NCBI GenBank assembly: GCA_937920105.1
Contig: CALETH010000074.1
Location: forward strand, 1 to 14,859
DNA length: 14,859 nucleotides
Source of the DNA: an uncultured Bacteroidota bacterium
GTDB lineage: Bacteria > Bacteroidota > Ignavibacteria > UBA10030 > UBA8401
Direction of reading: 5' to 3'
A program made the translations under genes and the position numbers. Below are positions 1-7,180 of this stretch, piece by piece. The notes below the pieces were generated by a model that made no database searches, was not told the origin of the DNA, and worked only from the letters and a program-made list of their open reading frames with translations. Every line of letters begins with the position of its first letter. The first letter of the stretch is position 1.

Positions 1-15
1 GTGCTCTTCCGATCT
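1..15. other. Illumina adapter remnant (contig artefact)
   Basis: These 15 bases equal the 3' end of the index-side Illumina TruSeq adapter (GTGCTCTTCCGATCT). The GTG before CTCTTCC separates it from the universal-side arm, which has ACG at that place. Translated in frame it gives the artefact peptide VLFRS, so the GTG at base 1 is not a start codon. Real DNA starts at base 16. Confidence 0.96.
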
Positions 16-3000
16 TCATATTTTCATAAAGAAATAGTTTTTCGTCAAGATTCGTTAAATAAAAAAATCTCAAAAACAATAATTTCATCACAACCATTTC
101 TGCAAACGCTCTTTGGAGAAGAACTACAAAAGAGTGGAAGTATTACACGAGGGATTACTGTTGGTACAAATCGAGATTTAAGTGTTTCTTCCGGATTTCG
201 TTTGCAGTTCTCAGGAAAACTTTCTGATGATATTGATATTCTTGCTGCATTAACGGATGAAAATTCTCCCATTCAACCACAAGGAAACACGCAAACATTG
301 CAAGAACTTGATAATGTTTTTATTGAAGTTAAACATCCTAATTACGGTGCAACATTGGGAGATTTTTATCTTGCAATGAAAGGTGGAGAATTTGGAACGT
401 TGCAGCGAAAACTATCCGGAGCAAAAATTTTTGGTACGTATTCTTCACAACAATTTTCTAATACCACAACATTAATGGGTGCTTCTTCTAAAGGAAAATA
501 TTTTACTAATACGTTTATCGGAATTGAAGGTGTACAAGGACCATATCGTTTATATGGAAAAAATAATGAACGCAATATTATTATTATTGCCGGAACAGAA
601 AAAGTGTATGTTGATGGAAAGTTAATGGTTCGTGGAGAAAGTAATGATTATGCAATAGAATATTCCAGCAGTGAAATTATTTTTTCTTCAAAAAGATTAA
701 TTACGAGTGCCTCTCGCATTACGGTGGATTTTGAATATACGGATAGATTTTTTACAAGAAATTTTTATGGAATACATTCTTCCACCAATATTAGTGATGA
801 TAAATTTTCTCTCATTGCAAGTTACTATCAAGAAGGCGATGACCCAGATTCGCCGATTGATATTTCTTTAAGTGAAACCGATAAACAATTATTACAGAAG
901 AGCGGAAATATTTCTCCAACAAAATCTGGTGTAGTCTATGTTGGTTATGATTCTACAACACTCATTGGCAGAGGATATTATGTTGCAGTTGATACACTCA
1001 TTAATGGAAATCAAAAAATATTTTATCGTTTTCTTCCAAACACTTCGCAATCACTCTATAATATTTCTTTTACCTATCTTGGTGTTGGTAAAGGAGAGTA
1101 TGTAAGAACAGCATTTGGAGAATTTACTTTTGTTGGTGAAGCGAAGGGACAATATCTTCCGATTATAGTTCTTCCGCTGGCCCAATTACATCGTATAGTT
1201 AATCTTGCAAGCACATATTCTCTTACAAAGGATATTCAATTGAAAGGAGAGTATGCAATGAGTAATAGGGATTTTAATCGATTTTCTACTCTTGATAAAT
1301 TGAACAATGGAAATGCTGTTGATGTAGCAGTTCATTATTCACCATCAAAAATTATTTTTGGAACTACAAATTTTGGTTCGTTAGATATAACATTATCAGA
1401 ACGATATTTGGATAAAAATTTTTCTCCGCTTGACCGTTTTAATAGTATAGAATATAATCGTCGTTGGGGAATTGATAGCACAATTATCAACCAATCACTT
1501 TCGGAAGAAACGCGAGAAGGAAGAATTGCGTATCAGCCAATAGAAAAAATTACTGTTGGTGGAGAATTTGGTACAGTGGAACGTGAAAAGAAATTTCGTT
1601 CTTTACGTCAAGAAGGGTTTGTGGAAATTGCAAAGGATTCATTTCCGAAAATCAAGTATGATATTGAAAATATTATGAGTGATGATAATATTGCCAATGC
1701 TAAAAGTGATTGGTTGAGACAAAAGGGAAATATTGGGTATTCATGGAAAAATATTACACCATCATTTCGCTATGAAAATGAACAGCGTTTAATAAAAAAT
1801 TCTGATACACTTTTAAATTCCAGTTTTCTTTTTTCTGAATATGCACCCAAAATTACTTTTTCTGATATTTTTGGAATTCAAACAAGTGCAGAATACAGCA
1901 TGCGTTTTGATAATGTTGCTATTGAAAGAGAACTTATACCAGAATCAAAAGCAATAACGCAAAGTTATGATGCTTCTTTTCAGAAAGTACAAAATTTTTC
2001 TACTTCTGCGAATGTTATTATTAGAGATAAAAAATATGAAGAACGTTTTCGTACGAATAATGTGGACCAGCAAACTATTTTACTTCGTTCGCAATCTCGA
2101 TATTTTCCATTTTCTTCTGGTATAGATGCGAGTTTTTTTTATGAAGTTACCACACAACGTACGGCTCGTTTTGAAAAAATTTTCTATCGCGTACGAAAAA
2201 GTGAAGGTCAATATATTTGGGTAGATGGAAATGCTAATGGAACGATTGATATCAATGATGAAAAAGATTTTCAACTTGCAGCGTATGATGGAGAATATAT
2301 TATTCTCACATTGGCAAGTGATGAATTATATCCTACCATCAATGTAAAGGCCTCTCCACGATTGAAAATTTCTCCAAGTAAAATAATTAGTAATCCAACC
2401 TCGTGGTTCGAAAAATCTCTTCAACAAATTTCTACGGAAACATTTTTTCGCTTAGAAGAAACAAGTTCAGAAATGGATACAAAGAAAATTTATTTGCTGC
2501 AACTGTCACATTTTCTTAACCCAAAAACAACGATGAATGGTTCGCAGATTTTTCAACAAGATGTTTTTCTTTTTGAAAATAAAACAGATTTTTCTTTACG
2601 GTTTCGATTTTTTCAGAAAAGAGGACTAAGTCAATTTACTTCGGGAACAGAATCATCGTATAATCGTGAACGTTCTGTGCGAATTCGTTTTCGAGTTGCA
2701 GAAGATATTACATCACAAATTGATGTATTGAATAAACAAAATAATATTTATACGGAAAATAGTACTCGTTCTCGGCAAATTACTTCTAATGGATTTATTT
2801 CTGATTGGACGTATCGACTTATGAAAAATGTTGATATGGGTTTTGTGTTGGAAACTTCGCGTGCAGAAGATTTTTTTCAAAAATCTCCACCATTTGCAGA
2901 TTTTAATAGTCAATCAATACGAGCAATTTTTTCTTTTCAAAGAGTAGGGCAGTTGCGAACGGAAATTTCTCGTGAAGAGGTTCAAGTTAAAAATGCACCG

Positions 3001-3186
3001 TTGAATTATGCTCTTTTGTTTGAATTAACAAATGGAAAAAGTGTAGGAAAAACGTATTTGTGGAATCTTTCTTTTGATTATAGAATTTCTCAAAATCTTC
3101 AGGCAATGGTTCAATATAATGGAAGAGTTGAACAGGAACGCAAAGCAATTCATACATTGCGAGCAGAGGTGAGAGCGTTTTTTTAG
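16..3186 (+). CDS. large outer-membrane beta-barrel candidate, 5'-truncated
   Basis: About 1056 genomic codons remain. The true start and any signal peptide lie beyond the contig end, because the upstream in-frame codons are adapter. The protein is rich in alternating polar/aromatic stretches typical of beta-strands and ends in ...RAEVRAFF, an aromatic C-terminus usual for outer-membrane barrels. Near the N-terminus is a segment with SITRGITVGTNRDLSVSSG followed by KLSDDIDILAALTDENSPIQ. From memory, this resembles large uncharacterised proteins of Ignavibacteria/Chlorobi; I know no assigned function. At about residues 742-754 there is an EF-hand-like loop (DGNANGTIDINDE), similar to calcium loops found in Bacteroidota surface proteins. 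It converges on the S41 peptidase gene, with only 9 bases between the two stop codons. The barrel call is inference; the coding call is secure. Confidence 0.8.
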   Translation, partial: SYFHKEIVFRQDSLNKKISKTIISSQPFLQTLFGEELQKSGSITRGITVGTNRDLSVSSGFRLQFSGKLSDDIDILAALTDENSPIQPQGNTQTLQELDNVFIEVKHPNYGATLGDFYLAMKGGEFGTLQRKLSGAKIFGTYSSQQFSNTTTLMGASSKGKYFTNTFIGIEGVQGPYRLYGKNNERNIIIIAGTEKVYVDGKLMVRGESNDYAIEYSSSEIIFSSKRLITSASRITVDFEYTDRFFTRNFYGIHSSTNISDDKFSLIASYYQEGDDPDSPIDISLSETDKQLLQKSGNISPTKSGVVYVGYDSTTLIGRGYYVAVDTLINGNQKIFYRFLPNTSQSLYNISFTYLGVGKGEYVRTAFGEFTFVGEAKGQYLPIIVLPLAQLHRIVNLASTYSLTKDIQLKGEYAMSNRDFNRFSTLDKLNNGNAVDVAVHYSPSKIIFGTTNFGSLDITLSERYLDKNFSPLDRFNSIEYNRRWGIDSTIINQSLSEETREGRIAYQPIEKITVGGEFGTVEREKKFRSLRQEGFVEIAKDSFPKIKYDIENIMSDDNIANAKSDWLRQKGNIGYSWKNITPSFRYENEQRLIKNSDTLLNSSFLFSEYAPKITFSDIFGIQTSAEYSMRFDNVAIERELIPESKAITQSYDASFQKVQNFSTSANVIIRDKKYEERFRTNNVDQQTILLRSQSRYFPFSSGIDASFFYEVTTQRTARFEKIFYRVRKSEGQYIWVDGNANGTIDINDEKDFQLAAYDGEYIILTLASDELYPTINVKASPRLKISPSKIISNPTSWFEKSLQQISTETFFRLEETSSEMDTKKIYLLQLSHFLNPKTTMNGSQIFQQDVFLFENKTDFSLRFRFFQKRGLSQFTSGTESSYNRERSVRIRFRVAEDITSQIDVLNKQNNIYTENSTRSRQITSNGFISDWTYRLMKNVDMGFVLETSRAEDFFQKSPPFADFNSQSIRAIFSFQRVGQLRTEISREEVQVKNAPLNYALLFELTNGKSVGKTYLWNLSFDYRISQNLQAMVQYNGRVEQERKAIHTLRAEVRAFF

Positions 3187-3213
3187 AAAGGGATTTTATT
3201 TTTCTTTCAAAAA
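3180..3213. terminator. possible bidirectional terminator between convergent genes
   Basis: Left arm TTTTT-(A)-GAAAG at 3180-3190 pairs with CTTTC-AAAAA at 3204-3213, leaving a 13-base loop and one bulged A. T-runs lie on both strands, as expected between convergent genes. The stem is AT-rich and overlaps both gene ends, so it is weak and may be chance. Confidence 0.3.
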
Positions 3214-4215
3214 TTGTATAGCTGTTTCCAGTATTGTATCTTTTCCTGCTAATGAATCCTCAGCATTAATCCATACAGGAATATCAGGTGAAATTCCTGT
3301 GCCTTCAAAAGTTGTCATAGCAGAAGAATATTCAATCCAACGAGGAATTCTGTAGACCCATCCATTTGGTAGTTCTCTAAAAATGGGATTTGCTGAGCCA
3401 CCTCCTGAAGTATCTCCAATAACAGTAACATAAGGCATTGTTTTCATCATAAGAAGAAAACCTTCTGCACTGCTAAAACATTTTCTATTAGTTAAAAGTG
3501 CAATTGGTTTTGTGAATTGAAAACTGCCATCTGGTTCTATATAATCTGGAAATTTTTCTGAAAAATCCGAATGTTTTGGTCCATTTCTCCATTGGGTATA
3601 ACGAAACAATTTTTTTTCTTTCATAAAACGGCTTGCTATGGTGATGCAATTAATATCACTTCCGCCGCCATTATTTCTTATATCAATAATTATACCTTTG
3701 CAAGTATTTAATTGTTGTATAATATTATCTATTGCAGAATAATTTTTATTGTTGGAAAATGATGGAATGTAAATATATCCAATAGAATCATTAATATTTC
3801 CATATTGTAATGCTCCAGAAATTTTATAATTTTTTACATATTTAGTAATATTATTTGATAAATAATTCGTTGGATATTTATCATACCATCCGGTATAACT
3901 ATATGTTTTTAATGTGCTATAAATATTTACATGTCCATCTTTAAGATGGTCAAGCATGGAGGAACATATCTCAAATAATTGGGTTTCTGTTGTTTGGTCA
4001 TTAATTTGAGGTCTATAGACAGCATGTAGGGAATCCCAATTTATTTTTTTGTATTCAAAAAAAGAATATGTTTTATCAAAATCATCCCAAAGTAGTTCAA
4101 AATTTTGCACAGGTGAATTTTCTTTATCACTCGGTAAAAAAATATCTGCACAACCAAAGATGGAAAGTAGAGAAAATAAAAATAGAGTAGAATAAAGAAT
4201 TTTTTTTATTATCAT
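3196..4215 (-). CDS. S41-family peptidase, predicted lipoprotein
   Basis: 339 aa. The N-terminus has a short basic region, a hydrophobic core and a lipobox-like SIFGC with Cys22, so it is probably a lipid-anchored envelope protein. An S41 (C-terminal-processing/tricorn-like) fold is supported by LKDGHV (91-96), IDIRNNGGG (177-185) and the nucleophile motif CFSSAEG. S248 aligns with the usual catalytic Ser three residues before the Glu. The Lys of classical CtpA/Tsp enzymes is absent from the following GDTSGGGSANP segment, as in many Bacteroidota S41 proteins, so the catalytic set may differ. No PDZ domain is obvious. It is the last gene of the minus-strand run, 2 bases after the small outer-membrane protein gene, which implies co-transcription. 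Substrate unknown. Family assignment is firm; physiological role is not. Confidence 0.88.
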   Translation of the reverse strand: MIIKKILYSTLFLFSLLSIFGCADIFLPSDKENSPVQNFELLWDDFDKTYSFFEYKKINWDSLHAVYRPQINDQTTETQLFEICSSMLDHLKDGHVNIYSTLKTYSYTGWYDKYPTNYLSNNITKYVKNYKISGALQYGNINDSIGYIYIPSFSNNKNYSAIDNIIQQLNTCKGIIIDIRNNGGGSDINCITIASRFMKEKKLFRYTQWRNGPKHSDFSEKFPDYIEPDGSFQFTKPIALLTNRKCFSSAEGFLLMMKTMPYVTVIGDTSGGGSANPIFRELPNGWVYRIPRWIEYSSAMTTFEGTGISPDIPVWINAEDSLAGKDTILETAIQFLKEK

Positions 4216-4217
4216 TT

Positions 4218-5012
4218 TTAAAAAAGAATAATAAGAGTTGTAGAAAGTTTTGTTGACGTTGTTGTTGTTGTTTGTGGATGTGTGAAATTTGATACGGAAA
4301 GAAAATATTCAACATTGATTCCAATAAATTCTGATATTGTTGTTTGATATTTTGCAAGGATAGAAAATGCTTGATATGTCTTTAGTGTTTGAAATTTACC
4401 TGTCTTTAATAAATCTGTTTCGGAATCAGCATTTACCCATACATTGTATTCAGGTCTGATAATGTATGAAAGGAACGGAAGAGTTAAGGATAAAGAAAGG
4501 GTTTGCTTATTATCGATGAGATATTCAAATTTTTCTGCAAAACAGAGTGAGGAAACAAATTCAAAAGTTACGGTTTCTCCTATTGAAGAAGAATTTTCAG
4601 GAGAAATAAAATATGTTGAAGTTCTTATAATACCTACGTTATCAAAACTAATACCACTAAAGAAATTAGTTTTGGAAAAAGGAGAATTAATATAATGATG
4701 ATAATTGTAAAATAAATTTCCTCCTAATTCATTTTTGATATTTTGTGTTATTGAATGTAAAGAGGTGTTTTGATATGAAATACCTGCATTGTGTTGATGT
4801 AAAGTGCCAGTGTAGGAATATGATGTTAAAAATGTAGCGGATGAACCTGTATATTTTAGAGGTGAAACTAAGTAGTCTCTATTCCCACGATGTAAATATC
4901 CTATTTGCAGGTTAATATAATTTTGTTTAACAATAAAAAGCGAATCGTTGTTTTCTGCTCGAGAAGTAAATAAAAATATAGTACTAATAAAAAAACAGTA
5001 CAGTAGTTTCAT
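4218..5012 (-). CDS. small outer-membrane beta-barrel candidate, unknown function
   Basis: 264 aa. A signal peptide is visible (hydrophobic residues 3-15, likely cleavage after SRA at residue 19). The mature part is rich in Ser/Thr/Tyr/Phe in alternating patterns, has few charged clusters, and ends in ...TTLIILF, an aromatic terminus typical of outer-membrane barrels. A run of six Thr near the C-terminus comes from a short GTT-type microsatellite (4258-4272 on the plus strand). Its ATG overlaps the mqnC stop in an ATGA arrangement, so translation is probably coupled. The S41 lipoprotein gene follows after 2 bases. I do not recognise a family. The barrel interpretation rests on composition, signal peptide and terminus only. 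Its tie to menaquinone synthesis is positional. Confidence 0.75.
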   Translation of the reverse strand: MKLLYCFFISTIFLFTSRAENNDSLFIVKQNYINLQIGYLHRGNRDYLVSPLKYTGSSATFLTSYSYTGTLHQHNAGISYQNTSLHSITQNIKNELGGNLFYNYHHYINSPFSKTNFFSGISFDNVGIIRTSTYFISPENSSSIGETVTFEFVSSLCFAEKFEYLIDNKQTLSLSLTLPFLSYIIRPEYNVWVNADSETDLLKTGKFQTLKTYQAFSILAKYQTTISEFIGINVEYFLSVSNFTHPQTTTTTSTKLSTTLIILF

Positions 5013-6103
5013 GCTGCTTTTATTTTTGAAAATATTTCTTTTATTTCATACAACGTTCCGCGTTGTGCAGCATCAAAACCAGATTCGTGAATGAGTTGAA
5101 TACATTCTTGAGTATTGGTTTTATTAATGAAATTTGCGGCAGCATGAACATTTTCTTCCAACAACGTTCCACCAAAATCATCAGCACCAAAATGCAAAGC
5201 AATTTGTCCCGTCTTTTTTCCTTCGGAAAACCAAGATGCCTGAATGTGTGGAAAATTATCAAGATAAATACGAGAGAAGGCGAGCATTTGTAAATATCGT
5301 GTTGAAGTTGCGTAGTGTGGAATAATTTTTTCTAACGGAGTGTTTCCGGGTTTGAAACTCCACGGAATAAATGCGGTAAATCCATTATACTCATCTTGAA
5401 GTTGACGAATGCTTTCAAGGTGAATGAGAATATCTTCATCAGTTTCTAAATGTCCATACATCATTGTTGCGGTAGTTTTGTATCCAATTTTGTGTGCTTC
5501 TCGCATCACATCCAACCAATCTGCAGAAGTTCCCTTGCGATTACTGATTTTCTTTTTTACTCTATCGGAAAGTACTTCAGCACCACCTCCGGGAATTGTT
5601 CGTAAACCTACATTCCACAATTTTTTTAAAACTTCCGTAACCGTGAATCCGGAAATTTTTGCCATTCCAAGAATTTCTGAAGTGGAGTAGAAGTGCGGAT
5701 GAATTTCTGGAACTTCTTTTATTGTGCGTTCTACTAATTCAAGATAATACTCAAATGGAATTGCGGGATTTACTCCACCTTGTAATAATACTGTTGTTAC
5801 ACCTTTCACTGCAGATTCTTTAAATTTTTGCAGCATGTAATCTACAGTATAAGTGTATTCACCTTCTTCGCCTGGATGTCTGTAGAATGCACAAAAAATG
5901 CAATCAATATTACAAATATTAGTGTAGTTTGGATTTGAATCTACAACAAATGTTACTTGTGGTTTTGGATTTTTTCTGTATCGTATTTCATTTGCTAAAT
6001 CTGCAAGTTCTAAGAGTTCACCTTTTTGGAGAAGAAATAATCCTTCTTCTTGTGTGAGACGTTGTTCGTTGCGAATTTTTGTGTAAAGGGAAGAGAGGTT
6101 CAT
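5009..6103 (-). CDS. mqnC: cyclic dehypoxanthinyl futalosine synthase MqnC (radical SAM)
   Basis: 364 aa, the usual MqnC length. It cyclises dehypoxanthine futalosine to the cyclic form in the futalosine route to menaquinone, using a [4Fe-4S] cluster and S-adenosylmethionine. The cluster motif is CNIDCIFC (C64, C68, C71, spacing CX3CX2C), followed by AFYRHPGEEGEY, characteristic of MqnC rather than MqnE. Other family blocks are LLQGGVNP (106-113), TIPGGGAEVLSDR (169-181), MMYGHLE (204-210) and FGADDFGGT (325-333). The start has no clear Shine-Dalgarno sequence, which is common in this group. It is separated by 76 bases from the TIR-like gene and overlaps the next gene by 4 bases. CofH/MqnE paralogues share the fold, but the motif details and the neighbouring MqnE-MqnA favour MqnC. 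Confidence 0.94.
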   Translation of the reverse strand: MNLSSLYTKIRNEQRLTQEEGLFLLQKGELLELADLANEIRYRKNPKPQVTFVVDSNPNYTNICNIDCIFCAFYRHPGEEGEYTYTVDYMLQKFKESAVKGVTTVLLQGGVNPAIPFEYYLELVERTIKEVPEIHPHFYSTSEILGMAKISGFTVTEVLKKLWNVGLRTIPGGGAEVLSDRVKKKISNRKGTSADWLDVMREAHKIGYKTTATMMYGHLETDEDILIHLESIRQLQDEYNGFTAFIPWSFKPGNTPLEKIIPHYATSTRYLQMLAFSRIYLDNFPHIQASWFSEGKKTGQIALHFGADDFGGTLLEENVHAAANFINKTNTQECIQLIHESGFDAAQRGTLYEIKEIFSKIKAA

Positions 6104-6179
6104 GGTTTTTAACTATGATTTTATAATCAGTGAGAATCGTAATAATCTTAAAGAATCAGTGTTCTATTATAAGTGTTTT
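6104..6179 (-). promoter_or_regulatory. leader of mqnC: possible internal promoter and repeats
   Basis: This is the only sizeable gap in the minus-strand run. Read on the minus strand it holds a perfect TATAAT (plus-strand 6166-6171) without a convincing -35 at 16-18 bases. It also has two direct copies of AATCAGTG on the plus strand (6125-6132 and 6154-6161, 29 bases apart) and an inverted repeat TGATT-N4-AATCA (6116-6129) lying 13 bases before the mqnC start codon. An internal promoter with an operator is possible but unproven. Confidence 0.3.
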
Positions 6180-7175
6180 TTATATCGCAACAGCATATCC
6201 AGCCGCTTTTAATTCTTTAATCAAACTTAAACTAACTTCTTCAAGTTTTAGTGTAATTTCTTTTTTGGAAACTCCCGGCATGCTTTTGGGAAGTTGTGCA
6301 TTTTTTGTATAGATGCAGCACACTTTGCCTGCTCCGTATTTTCCTACCAAATATCCAAGTTCAAACATTGTATTGAGTTCTGCAGCGGTGAAGAGGTAAA
6401 ATGCAAATTTCACATCGGTATGACTTTCTACAAAAGTGATAAGTTCTTCACTTACATTTTCCGTTCGTTGATAAATAACAATTTCAATTCCAATTTCTTT
6501 TAGGAATGATGCAAGTTGACCTTGTATTTGATGGTTGGCTGGTGTTACTACTAAAACTCTTTGTGCATTCATAGTTGACTCTTGTTTTGAAATATTTTTT
6601 GGTTGTGAAGTTAATTCTTGTTTTATTTGTGGTTTTGGAATTTCTTGTTTTACTGGTTCTTGTTTTGGCTGTTCTTTTGGTATTTCTGTTTTTATAGTTT
6701 CTTGTCTTAATTGTACTTTTGGTGTTTCTTGTGGTTTTGGAATTTTGATTACTATTTTTGGAGATTCAGTTACAGGTTTTGGTTTTTCAATTGGTTTTTC
6801 TACTATAGTTTCTTTCGGTTTTTCAACCGGTGGAGAAGTTTCTTGTTTTTCGATTGGTTTTTCAGTTGGTATTTCTGTTGGTGTTGAAGAAACTTTTCCA
6901 TTACCAAGTACAAGTGCTTGTTTGACTATATCAAGTATGAATTGAGCGGAAGATTGATAAAAATATGTTCCTTTTTCATCATTAATAATTTTTGCTCGCA
7001 ATTCAGTGCCTGAGTCGCCAATTTTTTGGATAACTTCAAGACAACTTTTTCGCCAAAGCAAATATTGCCCTTGCATTTTGGCATTATAGCCGGATGCTTC
7101 CATTCCGCCTTCAGGCAATAGTTTTTCACCTTGCTGAATGATTTCTTGAAATTTTTCTTCTAAAGCAGCGTCCAT
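6180..7175 (-). CDS. TIR-like nucleotide-binding-domain protein with Pro/Lys/Glu linker
   Basis: 331 aa in three parts. Residues 1-93 are mostly helical, with LLWRKSCLEVIQKIGD, and unrecognised. Residues 94-201 are a low-complexity linker of EKPIEKP/PKQEP-type repeats. Residues 202-331 resemble the 'predicted nucleotide-binding protein containing TIR-like domain' family (Pfam PF10137, as I recall it). Supporting segments are QRVLVVTPANHQIQGQLASF, a FAFYLFTAAE strand, FELGYLVGKYGAGKVCCIY, a later LPKSMPGV and C-terminal LIKELKAAGYAV. E272 in FELGYLVGK sits where these domains carry their conserved Glu, a candidate catalytic residue. The usual RxRQN-type segment before it appears shortened, so activity is uncertain. 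There is no signal peptide, so it is cytoplasmic. It lies 5 bases after mqnE-mqnA and 76 before mqnC, so it is probably co-transcribed with menaquinone genes. Domain resemblance is from recalled motifs; role unknown. Confidence 0.75.
   Translation of the reverse strand: MDAALEEKFQEIIQQGEKLLPEGGMEASGYNAKMQGQYLLWRKSCLEVIQKIGDSGTELRAKIINDEKGTYFYQSSAQFILDIVKQALVLGNGKVSSTPTEIPTEKPIEKQETSPPVEKPKETIVEKPIEKPKPVTESPKIVIKIPKPQETPKVQLRQETIKTEIPKEQPKQEPVKQEIPKPQIKQELTSQPKNISKQESTMNAQRVLVVTPANHQIQGQLASFLKEIGIEIVIYQRTENVSEELITFVESHTDVKFAFYLFTAAELNTMFELGYLVGKYGAGKVCCIYTKNAQLPKSMPGVSKKEITLKLEEVSLSLIKELKAAGYAVAI
6573..6896 (-). repeat. degenerate tandem repeats encoding a Pro/Lys/Glu linker
   Basis: Roughly 108 codons encode imperfect repeats of the EKPIEKP, PKPQE and PKQEP type. 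On the plus strand these appear as repeated ttggtttt/tcttgttttg words. The linker probably forms an extended, charged tether between the two folded ends of the TIR-like protein. Its length may vary between strains through unequal recombination. Confidence 0.8.
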
Positions 7176-7180
7176 AAAAT

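Noticed and set aside
1..3. GTG as the start codon of the large outer-membrane protein
   Set aside because: It is part of adapter sequence. The true start is outside the contig.
4258..4272. Five GTT repeats as a phase-variation switch
   Set aside because: It is a trinucleotide repeat, so length changes would only alter a Thr run near the C-terminus and not shift the frame.
6573..6896. Possible CRISPR array or non-coding tandem repeat
   Set aside because: Units are irregular, have no uniform spacers, stay in frame throughout and encode a plausible tether inside a gene.
6535..6945. 136-codon plus-strand frame rich in Cys-Phe-Gly repeats, opposite the TIR-like gene
   Set aside because: It is the antisense shadow of the Pro/Lys/Glu linker. 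The repeats come from linker codons, there is no ribosome site, and it conflicts with the well-supported minus-strand gene.
6180..7175. A complete anti-phage defence island around the TIR-like gene
   Set aside because: No partner typical of CBASS, Thoeris, Pycsar or similar systems (cyclase, sensor, transmembrane effector) is in the window. The neighbours are metabolic or envelope genes.
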